This document shows positions 33,068 to 41,976 of a DNA stretch of 64,000 nt, in pieces. How positions within the stretch are numbered: position 1 is the stretch's first letter; every line of letters begins with the position of its first letter. The notes beneath the pieces are model-generated. The model saw nothing but the letters and a program-made list of their open reading frames with translations, ran no database searches and was not told where the DNA came from. The position numbers and the translations under genes were made by a program. The DNA is from JABCZH01 sp963803775 (GTDB lineage: Bacteria; Acidobacteriota; Terriglobia; Terriglobales; Acidobacteriaceae), in assembly GCA_963803775.1 (NCBI GenBank), contig CAWDNS010000006.1, positions 310,001-374,000 on the forward strand, in the 5' to 3' direction.

Positions 33068-33538
33068 CTACGTCAGCAAATGCCAGGCTTCTTTGTAGCT
33101 CTCGAAGCGGCCGGAGCCGCGGCGGCCTCCGTTGGGGAACAGGCGCACCTGACGGCGGGGCAGAAAGGCGTCGAGCGGGAGTACGTACCAGGCGTCTGGG
33201 GGCACCACGTAGCCAACCAGCATATCGATTTCCTCGGGCGTGTAATGCGGGTTGCCGCGCGATTCGAAGTGCGAGACGGTGAGGCTGTATCCACGGCCGC
33301 GGGTTCTCTGTGTAGATTTCACCTGCACCCGCCAGAGCCGGGTGCCGGAATCGACCACAAAGTCGTAAGCGTAGCTGTCACCGTATGGCTTGGAGACGCA
33401 AAGTCCCAAGCGCGAAGCCTTGAGTAAGAAAGCCATCTCCGCAATTTCGCCGCGAAGCTTGGCCGTACGGGTAGCGCATGAATACCCGTACCTTCTATCA
33501 AATCCCTGCTGCTGCGAGTTGCTGGAATCTGTCGCCAT
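33068..33538 (-). CDS. PD-(D/E)XK endonuclease, group I intron-associated type
   Basis: 156 residues. The core reads YGDSYAYDFVVDSGTRLWRVQVKST: an Asp on the first strand and Q-V-K on the second fit the (D)…(D/E/Q)xK nuclease motif of the family found with group I introns. It begins with RTAKLRGEIAEMAFLLKASRLGLCVSKP, a helical segment typical of this group. The enzyme would cut or nick DNA. It lies between two directly repeated MITE-like elements, so it could be lost or moved by recombination between them. There is no intron visible nearby. Confidence 0.75.
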   Translation of the reverse strand: MATDSSNSQQQGFDRRYGYSCATRTAKLRGEIAEMAFLLKASRLGLCVSKPYGDSYAYDFVVDSGTRLWRVQVKSTQRTRGRGYSLTVSHFESRGNPHYTPEEIDMLVGYVVPPDAWYVLPLDAFLPRRQVRLFPNGGRRGSGRFESYKEAWHLLT

Positions 33539-33873
33539 AAATACGAAAGCGCCAGCTCGCGCCGGCGCTTGATCCTTCCTTTAAGTTGTTGGGATGTTTT
33601 CGAGTTTGCACGGGCGGACGCCCGCGCCTACATGAAAAAAGCGCGGGGTTTAGGCCCGCGCCTGCTGAACTTCTCTACACTTCCAGAATAGCAAATTGGA
33701 GAGGCAAGTGAGACACGAAAACGAAATTTATATTTCCATGCGAATGATTGGGATGGAAGGAAATGACCAGTTTAGACCCCTTGACAAGATTTTCGGCGGG
33801 GCGTCCCAAAACGGGCTTGAGGCGAGGAAAATTCAGAATTGGGAAATGAAGCGCGTATCTTTGGGAGCTAGCT
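33539..33873. other. Non-coding stretch with two GC hairpins
   Basis: No supported gene in this part. Two short stems stand out: CGGGC(33611-33615)/GCCCG(33620-33624) and GCGCGGG(33641-33647)/CCCGCGC(33655-33661). They repeat the words GCCCGCGCC and flank an A-rich run, as in acidobacterial intergenic repeat sequences. The frame at 33696-34007 runs into the MITE and has no family resemblance. Confidence 0.45.
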
Positions 33874-34120
33874 GTCATCCTGAGCGCAGTTGTCGTTCGC
33901 AAACGCGAACGACAACGCAGTCGAAGGACCGCACACATGCGTGCAGTGCGATGAACTCCGCGAGGCATTCTTACGATGCTGTCGAGTTCCCGGTGAGAAC
34001 TCCCTGAAGCGCTCGTGCTGGGTTTAGGAGTAACAGGGGTCCCTTCGGCTTCGCTCAGGGCAGGCTCTTCGACTCCGTGGCCGCTCCGCTTCGCGAAGCG
34101 GCCACTCCGCTCAGGATGAC
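33874..34120. mobile_element. MITE-like element, copy 2
   Basis: 247 bp with the same 13-bp inverted termini (33874-33886 and 34108-34120) and the same internal landmarks as copy 1, in the same orientation. It is about 27 bp longer because of an extra block after AGTAACAGGGG (CTTCGGCTTCGCTCAGGGCAGG). It ends 31 bases from the glutathione peroxidase stop, so it also lies in that gene's 3' region. Confidence 0.7.
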
Positions 34121-34151
34121 AGTCGTGTGTGGAGTTCTGGCGCTCCCGCCA

Positions 34152-34721
34152 TTACTGCTTCAACTGCTTTTCAATCGCCGACGTCACTTCCGGAGAATCA
34201 GGTGTGACCTTGGACTCGAAGCGCTCGACCACCTTGCCATTGCGATCCACCAGGAACTTGGTGAAGTTCCACTTGATGTCGCCGTTGATGCCAGCGGGTG
34301 TGTCTTTGGTCAGGTACTGATAAAGCGGTGTCTGGTCGTCACCCTTGACCGAGACTTTGCTGTACATGGGGAAGGTCACGCTGTATTTGCGGGAGCAGAA
34401 AGTCTTGATTTCTTCGTTGGTGCCGGGTTCCTGAGCGCCGAAGTTGTTGGCCGGGAAGCCGACGATCACGAAGCCCTGGGCCTTGTACTTCTCGTAGATA
34501 GCTTCGAGGGCGGTGTATTGCGGAGTGTATCCGCACTGGCTGGCGACGTTGACCACGAGCACGACTTTGCCTTTGAAATCGGCCAGCGGCATGGATTTGC
34601 CGTCAATGTTGGGGAGGGTGAAGTCGTAGATGTTGGAAGCTGCGAAGGTCGTTCCTGCCATGATGAGAAGCACCAGTCCTAAAAGAAGATAGTTGCGGGC
34701 GTTGCCGGTTCGTGCAGTCAT
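34152..34721 (-). CDS. Exported glutathione peroxidase family protein
   Basis: 189 residues with signal peptide (LLLGLVLLIMAGTTFAA), reducing peroxides in the periplasm probably with thioredoxin-like donors. The peroxidatic Cys63 is in NVASQCGYTPQY; the Trp-Asn pair is in IKWNFTKFLVDR. The usual FPCNQFG motif reads FPANNFGAQEPG here, so the Cys and first Gln of that motif are replaced; this is a common variant in bacterial, Cys-dependent members. A ribosome site (AAGGAG) lies 7 bases before the ATG. Confidence 0.92.
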   Translation of the reverse strand: MTARTGNARNYLLLGLVLLIMAGTTFAASNIYDFTLPNIDGKSMPLADFKGKVVLVVNVASQCGYTPQYTALEAIYEKYKAQGFVIVGFPANNFGAQEPGTNEEIKTFCSRKYSVTFPMYSKVSVKGDDQTPLYQYLTKDTPAGINGDIKWNFTKFLVDRNGKVVERFESKVTPDSPEVTSAIEKQLKQ

Positions 34722-34948
34722 TGTTTCTCCTTAAGATTGCCGCTGATAGCCCGACGAGAGTGATATCAGAAATAGTGGATGAGTTTGGATGAGGCAACTC
34801 CGGGAGGCTGTTCGGAATCGGACACTTGCTCCCACGAGTGAACAGAAAGCCACTTTCTGCTGTGCCGTGAAATCTATCTAAGTCTTTTTGTCTGTGATGC
34901 TTGTCTCGACTTGTGCTGTGGTCGCGGGCGTGCCATTCTAAGCAGCAA

Positions 34949-36208
34949 ATGGATATCGCTCGCCCTAATATCGCCCGCCAGAAACGACGGCGGCAGATCA
35001 TTTATATAGCAGTCGGAATTGTGGCACTCGCCCTCGTGACCATGGGGCTATCCCGGCTCAAGCCGGCAGCGCCGACGGTGGAACGTTCCACAGTCTGGGT
35101 TGACACGGTGAAACGCGGATCGGTTCTGCGTCAGGTTCGCGGTCTGGGCACGCTGGTTCCCATGGAAGGCTCGATCCAGTTTCTGCCCGCAGTCACTGAA
35201 GGCCGGGTGGAGAAGATTCTCGAACTTCCCGGCGCCCAAGTGAAAGCTGACACCATTCTGCTGGAGATGAGCAACCCGCAGCTTACCCAGGAAGCGCTCG
35301 ACGCCGAGTGGAAGCTGAAAGCGTCCGAAGCGGACTACAAGAATCTGCAAGTCGCGCTGGCCAGCCAGGTACTGGCGCAGAAGTCATTGTCGGCGCAGGC
35401 GCAATCGGAATATAGCCAGGCCAAGATGCAGTCGGACATCGATAACGAATTGGCCAAGCTGGGAGTCATCTCCCAACTTAGTCAGAAAGTTTCCAATCAG
35501 AAGACGGATGAACTTTCCACCCGCAATGACATTGAGAAGCAGAGGCTGACCAACAGCAGCGAGGTTCTGATCGCCCAGTTGCAAGCCAAGCAAGCCGAGG
35601 TCGAGGAGTTTCGCGCGCTGGCAGAACTGAAAAAAAGCCAACTAGATAGGTTGCGAGTGCGCGCCGGTATTGATGGCGTTTTGCAGGAACAGACCCTAAA
35701 GATCGGCCAATTTGTGACTCCCGGGACGACTCTGGCCAAAGTCGTTCAGCCGCAGCGCCTCAAAGCCGAGCTGAAGATCGCCGAAACTCAAGCCAAAGAC
35801 ATTCAACTAGGCCAGCCGGCCTCCGTAGACACCCACAACGGTGTGATACCTGGTCACGTTGTGCGGATTGATCCGTCTGTTGTTAATGGAACCGTGACTG
35901 TCGATGTGGCTTTGGACAGCGCGCTCCCGCAGGGAGCGCGGCCGGACTTGAGCGTGGATGGGACCATCGATCTGGAGAAGATGCAAAACGTGCTTTATGT
36001 GGGGCGTCCGGCGTTTGGGCAGGAGCAGAGTACGGTCGGCATGTTCAAGTTGGAGCCGGATGGAAGCAACGCGGTGCGCGCTCAGGTGAAGCTCGGCCGC
36101 AGTTCGGTGAACACGGTCGAGATTCTGCAAGGGTTGAAAGAGGGCGACCAGGTGATTCTTTCCGATATGTCACGCTGGGACAACTTCGACCGGATTCGGC
36201 TGGAATAG
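34949..36208 (+). CDS. Periplasmic adaptor subunit (HlyD/MacA type)
   Basis: 419 residues from ATG 34949; the frame opens further upstream without a ribosome site. A signal-anchor helix (16-34, QIIYIAVGIVALALVTMGL) is followed by a barrel-sandwich half (about 60-100, GSVLRQVRGLGTLVPMEG), a long alpha-helical hairpin rich in Gln, Lys and Glu (about 120-240, QSEYSQAKMQSDIDNELAKL…), then the lipoyl half (RAGIDGVLQEQTLKIGQFVTPGT) and a beta-barrel. This links inner-membrane ABC permeases to an outer-membrane factor. It is the first gene of the 25-kb same-strand run that also carries two ATPases, seven permeases and a TolC protein. Confidence 0.92.
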   Translation: MDIARPNIARQKRRRQIIYIAVGIVALALVTMGLSRLKPAAPTVERSTVWVDTVKRGSVLRQVRGLGTLVPMEGSIQFLPAVTEGRVEKILELPGAQVKADTILLEMSNPQLTQEALDAEWKLKASEADYKNLQVALASQVLAQKSLSAQAQSEYSQAKMQSDIDNELAKLGVISQLSQKVSNQKTDELSTRNDIEKQRLTNSSEVLIAQLQAKQAEVEEFRALAELKKSQLDRLRVRAGIDGVLQEQTLKIGQFVTPGTTLAKVVQPQRLKAELKIAETQAKDIQLGQPASVDTHNGVIPGHVVRIDPSVVNGTVTVDVALDSALPQGARPDLSVDGTIDLEKMQNVLYVGRPAFGQEQSTVGMFKLEPDGSNAVRAQVKLGRSSVNTVEILQGLKEGDQVILSDMSRWDNFDRIRLE

Positions 36209-36210
36209 TG

Positions 36211-36266
36211 CCTCTGTGACCTCTGTGGTTATGAGTCAAGAAACTTAACCACAGAGGTCACAGAGG
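36211..36266. repeat. CTCTGTG-type palindromic repeat, full inverted pair (locus D)
   Basis: Perfect 21-base arms (36211-36231 and 36246-36266) separated by 14 bases, followed by a third partial unit. It sits between the adaptor and the first ATPase and would fold into a stable hairpin in the transcript, possibly separating their expression. Confidence 0.85.
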
Positions 36267-36303
36267 ATCACAGGGATTTCACAAGATTCAGAGAGGAACT
36301 TCG

Positions 36304-37002
36304 ATGGCTGACGCGGGAACCATGATTAGCATGGAGAACATCACTAAAGTTTTCTACACGGATGAAGTCGAGACCCATGCGCTCTCCGGAATTCACATGC
36401 AGATTCGCAAGGGCGAGTATGTGTCGATCGCGGGCCCTTCGGGATCGGGCAAGTCCACGCTGCTGGCGCTGATCGGCCTGCTGGATTCGCCGAGCGACGG
36501 AACTTATGTGCTGAACAGCCACTCGGTGGCGAATCTCGACATCAGCGAGCGCTCGCGGATTCGCAACCGCGAGATTGGATTCATCTTTCAAAGTTTCAAC
36601 CTGATCGGCGATCTCAACGTGTATGAAAACGTCGAATTGCCGCTCACCTACCGCGGCATGCCCTCCGCCGAGCGCAAAGAACGGGTGCACGTATCGCTCG
36701 AGCGCGTAGGCATGAATCACCGGACGAAGCATTATCCTTCACAGCTCTCTGGAGGTCAGCAGCAACGGGTGGCGGTGGCGCGGGCGTTGGCGGGAACACC
36801 GTCGATTCTGCTAGCTGACGAACCTACCGGAAATTTGGATTCACGCAATGCCGAAGCGGTGATGGACCTGTTGCGCGACCTGCACCGCGAAGGCGCGACC
36901 ATCTGCATGGTGACGCACGATCCCCGCTTTGCGCGTCATGCCGACCGTCAGATCCACCTATTCGATGGAAGGGTCGTCGAGGAGAGCGTTGAGGTGGGCT
37001 AA
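36304..37002 (+). CDS. ABC transporter ATPase (MacB/LolD class), ATPase 1
   Basis: 232 residues, a complete ATPase: Walker A GPSGSGKS at 44-51, Q-loop in FIFQSF, signature LSGGQQQR at 148-155, Walker B ILLADEP at 168-174, D-loop TGNLDS and H-loop VTHD. These match MacB, LolD and FtsE-type ATPases. GAGGA lies 6 bases before the ATG. The stop codon TAA overlaps the ATG of the first permease by one base, so translation is coupled. It is the likely motor for at least permease 1 and perhaps all seven. Confidence 0.95.
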   Translation: MADAGTMISMENITKVFYTDEVETHALSGIHMQIRKGEYVSIAGPSGSGKSTLLALIGLLDSPSDGTYVLNSHSVANLDISERSRIRNREIGFIFQSFNLIGDLNVYENVELPLTYRGMPSAERKERVHVSLERVGMNHRTKHYPSQLSGGQQQRVAVARALAGTPSILLADEPTGNLDSRNAEAVMDLLRDLHREGATICMVTHDPRFARHADRQIHLFDGRVVEESVEVG

Positions 37003-39521
37003 TGGAGTCGCTGCTGCAGGATGTCCGCTACGCCCTGCGAATGTTGCGGAAAAGCCCGGGCTTTGCCGCTGTCGCCGTCGTCACGTTAGCGCTGGGCATC
37101 GGCGCAAACACTGCCATTTTCACTTTATTTGATCAAGTCCTGCTTCGCCGTCTGCCGGTGCGTGATCCGCAACAGCTTGTCCAACTGCAATATTCCGGGT
37201 CGGACACTGGACGCACAAGTTCTCGCGGCGGATCGCACGGCGCCTACTTCTCCTATCCGATGTACCGCGACCTCCGTGATCGCAACACGGTATTCAGCGG
37301 AATGCTTGCCACGTATTCCACCCAGGTGGGCGTGCAGTGGCACAATCAGCCGGAACTCGCCAACACCGAACTGGTAAGCGGCAATTATTTCGACGTTCTC
37401 GGAGTCCGTCCGGCGACGGGACGATTGTTATTGCAGGCCGATGACGTTACCCAGAATGCCAATCCGGTGGTGGTTCTGAGTTTTGGCTACTGGCAGCGCC
37501 GCTTCGGTGCGAACCCAGGAATTCTGAATCAGTCGATCTTGATTAATGGCCATCCGTTCACCGTAGTCGGTGTCGTGGCGCCTGACTTTCGCAGCGTGGT
37601 TGTGGGCGACGCTCCCGATCTGTTCGTGCCTATGATGATGAAGCCCGAGATCACTCCTGGCTGGAATGACCTCGACAACCACCGATCCAGATGGCTGAAT
37701 ATCTTTGCCCGGCTGAACCCTGGAGTCAACCGAGCGCAGGCGGAAGCTGGCATTAACATTCAATGGCACGCGCTACGCGCCGAAGAACTCAAGCAGATAC
37801 AGAACCGCTCAGCGTCGTTTGTGCAACGCTTTGTGACCGACAGCCATCTTTCGCTGCTCGATGGGGCGCTGGGCTTTTCGCCTTTGCGCGAAAACATTCG
37901 CACTCCCTTGCTGATTGTGATGGGCATGGTAGGTCTGGTCTTGCTGATTGCCTGCGCGAATGTGGCCAGCCTGTTGCTGGTGCGAGCGGCGGGACGGGTG
38001 CGGGAAATTTCAGTGCGGTACGCGTTGGGGGCGCGGCGGGGGAGGATCCTGCAACAGCTCATGGTTGAAGGAGCGATGCTCGGCCTCGCCGGGGGTGCGC
38101 TGGGATTGCTGCTTGCACCCCGAGTATCCGGGCTGTTAGTGCAAATGATGTACACGGACTCGAACCAACAACTGCCCTTTTCGGCGACTCCCGACCTGCG
38201 GATTTTTCTTTTCAACTTTGGCATCGCATTGCTCGTCAGCCTGTTGTTCAGCCTGGCTCCTGCGGCCCAATTCTGGCACCCGGACCTGACGCCGACCCTC
38301 AAGCAACAGACGATCGCCGTCGCCGGCGGCGGCCAGGGTTTTCGGCGTGTGTCGGTCGGATTGCAGATTGGCTTGAGTTTGTTGCTGCTGCTGGGTTCCG
38401 GCCTGTTTCTACGCACTCTGTACAAACTCAAGACCTTCGATGTGGGTTTTGCGACAGACCACCTCCTCACCTTCGGTCTGGACGCCAAACTAGCCGGCTA
38501 CGATCCGAAAGACGTTCCTGCGTTGTCCAATCGCGTGCTCGGAGCGCTCTCCGCTTTGCCGGGCGTAAGTTCAGTGGCGGGGACGAATGATCCGGAACTC
38601 TCCGGCAACAGTGAGGGCAACAACATCACGATTGCAGGCTACGCGGCCAAGGAAGACGAGGATATGAACGCGGAATGGTCGATCATCACCGCGGACTATT
38701 TTGCGACCTTAAAGAGACCAATGGTCGCGGGACGCAACTTCACGGCCCAGGATGGGCCCGATGCCGCCAAGGTTGCCATCGTCAACAAGAGTTTCGCAGA
38801 GCATTTTTTTGGAAGTCCGCAACAGGCGCTTGATCACTATCTTATGAGCGGTCCTCTTAAGGACGCCAAGCCCGACATTCAGATCATCGGTGTAGTGCGG
38901 GACGCAAAGCATGAGGGTGTGCGTGAGGAGGTCAGACGCAGTGTTTTTATTCCCTATCTTCAGGCAAAGGAAGCGGGTCAAGTCCCGCTCCAGTTTTATG
39001 TGCGGACCTGGCAGAGTCCGGAATCAGCCGAGGTGGGCATCCGCAGTGCCATGCAAAGGCTGGACTCGAAGCTGGTGGTCGACACTCTGATCACGATGGT
39101 TCAGCAGATCGACGACAGCTTGAGCACGGAACGGATGATTGCGCTGCTGGCGGCGAGTTTCGGTGTGTTGGCGACTTTGTTGGCCGCGGTCGGATTATAC
39201 GGAGTTCTGGCTTATGCGACGGTGCAGCGCACACGGGAGATTGGAATACGAATCGCGCTAGGTGCGAGCCGTGGAGCTGTGGCACGCATGGTGCTCTCTG
39301 AAGTGGCACGACTCGCAGGCATCAGCATTGCCGTTGCGCTGCCTCTGGCGCTTATTCTCGGCAGACTCCTCAAAAGCCAGCTCTTCGGAATTTCCAGTGC
39401 TGATCCGTTGACTCTGGTCGCCACAACCTTAGTTACGGGTCTCGCGGCGCTTTTGGCGGCGTGGATTCCCACGCGCAGGGCTACGCGCGTTGACCCCATG
39501 GTGGCCCTGAGATACGAGTGA
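37002..39521 (+). CDS. ADOP-family ABC permease 1
   Basis: 839-residue permease. It starts LLQDVRYALRMLRKSPGF and then has TM1 with TLALGIGANTAIF, the ADOP signature. The layout is a duplicated MacB-periplasmic-core plus FtsX unit: TM1, a large periplasmic domain (about 50-290), a block of three helices with CANVASLLLVRAAGR, TM5, a second periplasmic domain and a final FtsX block ending TRRATRVDPMVALRYE. Start and stop overlap both neighbours (1 base with ATPase 1). The C-terminal segment LRTREIGIRIALGASRG matches the coupling helix of FtsX-type permeases that contacts the ATPase. Confidence 0.95.
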   Translation: MESLLQDVRYALRMLRKSPGFAAVAVVTLALGIGANTAIFTLFDQVLLRRLPVRDPQQLVQLQYSGSDTGRTSSRGGSHGAYFSYPMYRDLRDRNTVFSGMLATYSTQVGVQWHNQPELANTELVSGNYFDVLGVRPATGRLLLQADDVTQNANPVVVLSFGYWQRRFGANPGILNQSILINGHPFTVVGVVAPDFRSVVVGDAPDLFVPMMMKPEITPGWNDLDNHRSRWLNIFARLNPGVNRAQAEAGINIQWHALRAEELKQIQNRSASFVQRFVTDSHLSLLDGALGFSPLRENIRTPLLIVMGMVGLVLLIACANVASLLLVRAAGRVREISVRYALGARRGRILQQLMVEGAMLGLAGGALGLLLAPRVSGLLVQMMYTDSNQQLPFSATPDLRIFLFNFGIALLVSLLFSLAPAAQFWHPDLTPTLKQQTIAVAGGGQGFRRVSVGLQIGLSLLLLLGSGLFLRTLYKLKTFDVGFATDHLLTFGLDAKLAGYDPKDVPALSNRVLGALSALPGVSSVAGTNDPELSGNSEGNNITIAGYAAKEDEDMNAEWSIITADYFATLKRPMVAGRNFTAQDGPDAAKVAIVNKSFAEHFFGSPQQALDHYLMSGPLKDAKPDIQIIGVVRDAKHEGVREEVRRSVFIPYLQAKEAGQVPLQFYVRTWQSPESAEVGIRSAMQRLDSKLVVDTLITMVQQIDDSLSTERMIALLAASFGVLATLLAAVGLYGVLAYATVQRTREIGIRIALGASRGAVARMVLSEVARLAGISIAVALPLALILGRLLKSQLFGISSADPLTLVATTLVTGLAALLAAWIPTRRATRVDPMVALRYE

Positions 39522-39525
39522 GTTT

Positions 39526-41976
39526 ATGGAGACCTTTCTGCAAGATGTTCGCTACGGGCTGCGGATGCTGGTGAAGAATCCCGGCTTCGCCGCGGTGGCC
39601 ATCCTGACCATCGCGGTCGGGATCGGATCGAGCACCACTATCTTTAGTTGGATTCGCACGGTGCTGCTCAATCCGCTGCCCGGCGCCAGTCAGCCAGAAC
39701 GCGTGGTTGCGCTGGAGATGCTGACTCCTTCCGGCGAATGGACGCCTACGTCTTATCTGGACTTCCGCGATTTTCGTGACAATACAAAACTGTTTGATTC
39801 CATGACCGTGACTCAACCGATGGACCTCGCGGTCGGTGACGAAAAACAAGTCCAGCGGGTGTGGGGAGAAGTGGTTTCAGGCAACTACTTCGAAGTACTA
39901 CGGGTGAAGCCGGCGCTCGGTCGTTTTTTTTCCAAGGCCGAGCAGGGCGATGAACAGAATGCCCACGCCGTAACCGTCATCAGCTACGCGATGTGGAGGA
40001 ATCGTTATCACTCGGACCCATCGCTGGTGGGCACAACCGTGCGCATCAACCGTTATCCCTACACCATTATCGGAGTCGCGCCCGAGGACTTCCACGGGTC
40101 CATGCCCGGCCTGTCGCTCGAAATGTGGGCTCCCGCCACCATGTTTGGGCAACTCAGCTCCACCGGCGACTGGATGCTGCGTGACCGCAAGACTCGTATG
40201 TTCCGGGTGCTGGCCCGGCTTGCGCCAGGGGTGGGGATCGAGCGGGCTCGGGCTGAAGTTCAGGCCTTGGCTCTGCATAACGCCGAGGTCGATGCCGACA
40301 CCAACCAGGGAATGAGCGCTACGCTGCTACCTTTATGGAAATCGCACTACGGTATTCAGGATTCGTTGCTGGCCCCGCTCAGCATCCTGATGGGCGCTTG
40401 CGGGGTCGTGCTTTTGATCGTATGCGCCAACGTTGCGAATTTGCTGCTGGCCCGTGCGGTCAGCCGTCAGAAGGAACTCAGTGTGCGTCTGGCTTTGGGG
40501 GCGCCGCGCTCGCGCGTGGCGCGCCAGCTTCTCACCGAGAGTTTACTGATTGCGGTGAGTGGAGCGCTGGCAGGCCTCATGCTCGCGCAGTGGCTGGGTG
40601 GATCGCTGCAATGGCTGGTGCCCGCGTCCGCAACTCCCACCATGCTTCGCCCGCCGATTGATTTTGGCGTGCTTCTTTTCACGGTTGGGTTGGCTTTTGC
40701 TGTGGCCGGGCTTGCCGGAGTTGCTCCAGCCATGCACTCCACGCGTGGCGACGTCAACATCATGCTCAAGGAAGGCGGACGCAGCGGAACGTCGAGCATC
40801 CGCTCCCAACGCTTGCGCGGGCTACTGGTCACCTCGGAAGTTGCACTCGCGGTAGTTGCTGTTATCGGCGCAGGACTATTTGTGAAGAGTTTTCAGATGG
40901 CGCGATCCATCCAGCCGGGCTTCAATCCTCATCAAGTGGCGATGGCCCAGATAAATCTCTCTGCCGCCGGCTATGACGCGGGCCAGGCCGATTCCTTCTG
41001 CCGCCGTCTGCGCGAGGTAATGGAGCGCCAACCGGGAGTGACCGCCGTCAGCTACGGCGATTATGTGCCGCTCAGCATCTCTGGGGGGTCGTGGGAGGAC
41101 TTGCAGATTCAGGGTTATGTTCCCGGGCCCAACGAGAATATGAAGCTCTACCGCAACCTGGTTGCGCCCGGCTACTTCGAACTCATGAAGATCCCGTTGC
41201 TCGAAGGCCGCGACTTCAACCTGCAGGATGACCGGGAGCATCCGCCGGCCATGATTGTGACCCGGGAATTTGTGCGCCATTTCATGCCGAATCAGGAGCC
41301 CATTGGCCAGAAAGTGCAAGGCTGGGGCAAGTGGTTCACCGTGGTCGGCGTGGTCGAGGACAGCAAGATTCTTCGGCTCACGGAAAACACCGCACCCTAT
41401 TTCTATGTTCCCATTCGCCAGATTTACCGGCCGGAAATGGGGTTGAAGTTTTTTGTCCGCACTTCGGGGCCGGTGAATGATGCAGTTACCGCGCTGCGGC
41501 GCGAAGCCAACGCGATTGATCCCGCGGTGCCGGTGTTCAGCGCCATGCCTTTGGAGGAATACATTGGGGCCTCGCTCTTTGCGCAAAGAATCTCCGCCAG
41601 CCTGCTGGGCACACTGGGTTCGGTGGCGTTGCTGCTGGCCGCCATCGGCCTTTACGGCGTGATGGCGTATTCGGTGGCGCAGCGAACCAACGAGATCGGC
41701 ATTCGAGTGGCGTTGGGTGCGCAACCGGTACATGTGATGCGCATGATTGTGCGCGAGTGTCTGACGCTTGCACTTCCCGGACTGCTCCTCGGTTCACTCC
41801 TGGCAGTGGCGCTGGCCCGCGTAGTATCGGCGTCGCTGGTCGAAGTCAGCCCGCGTGATCCAGCTATCTATGCCGCCGCGGCGATTTTCACAGTCTTGGT
41901 TGCGTTATGCGCGGCAGCCAATCCTGCGCGCCGCGCCGCCAAGGTCGATCCCATGGTGGCACTGAGGTATGAGTGA
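39526..41976 (+). CDS. ADOP-family ABC permease 2
   Basis: 816 residues, same duplicated MacB_PCD-FtsX layout as its neighbours. The signature reads LQDVRYGLRMLVKNPGF then VGIGSSTTIFSW, so the usual GANTA is replaced by GSSTT, a diverged form. The first FtsX block has CANVANLLLARAVSRQKELSVRLALG; the C-terminus ends RRAAKVDPMVALRYE. It starts 4 bases after permease 1 stops, and its TGA overlaps the next ATG (TGATG). The low identity to its neighbours outside the signatures, seen by eye, indicates old duplication with separate substrates or partners. Confidence 0.95.
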   Translation: METFLQDVRYGLRMLVKNPGFAAVAILTIAVGIGSSTTIFSWIRTVLLNPLPGASQPERVVALEMLTPSGEWTPTSYLDFRDFRDNTKLFDSMTVTQPMDLAVGDEKQVQRVWGEVVSGNYFEVLRVKPALGRFFSKAEQGDEQNAHAVTVISYAMWRNRYHSDPSLVGTTVRINRYPYTIIGVAPEDFHGSMPGLSLEMWAPATMFGQLSSTGDWMLRDRKTRMFRVLARLAPGVGIERARAEVQALALHNAEVDADTNQGMSATLLPLWKSHYGIQDSLLAPLSILMGACGVVLLIVCANVANLLLARAVSRQKELSVRLALGAPRSRVARQLLTESLLIAVSGALAGLMLAQWLGGSLQWLVPASATPTMLRPPIDFGVLLFTVGLAFAVAGLAGVAPAMHSTRGDVNIMLKEGGRSGTSSIRSQRLRGLLVTSEVALAVVAVIGAGLFVKSFQMARSIQPGFNPHQVAMAQINLSAAGYDAGQADSFCRRLREVMERQPGVTAVSYGDYVPLSISGGSWEDLQIQGYVPGPNENMKLYRNLVAPGYFELMKIPLLEGRDFNLQDDREHPPAMIVTREFVRHFMPNQEPIGQKVQGWGKWFTVVGVVEDSKILRLTENTAPYFYVPIRQIYRPEMGLKFFVRTSGPVNDAVTALRREANAIDPAVPVFSAMPLEEYIGASLFAQRISASLLGTLGSVALLLAAIGLYGVMAYSVAQRTNEIGIRVALGAQPVHVMRMIVRECLTLALPGLLLGSLLAVALARVVSASLVEVSPRDPAIYAAAAIFTVLVALCAAANPARRAAKVDPMVALRYE

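Noticed and set aside
34722..34948. Candidate sigma-54 promoter ahead of the adaptor gene
   Set aside because: A TGGCAC on the minus strand (34931-34936) has no TTGC partner at the right distance and faces away from the operon.
37760..38488. 242-codon minus-strand frame across permease 1
   Set aside because: Antisense and low-complexity (Ser, Arg, Pro); no motif.
40876..41733. 285-codon minus-strand frame across permease 2
   Set aside because: Shadow of the permease gene, high His and Arg content and no conserved pattern.
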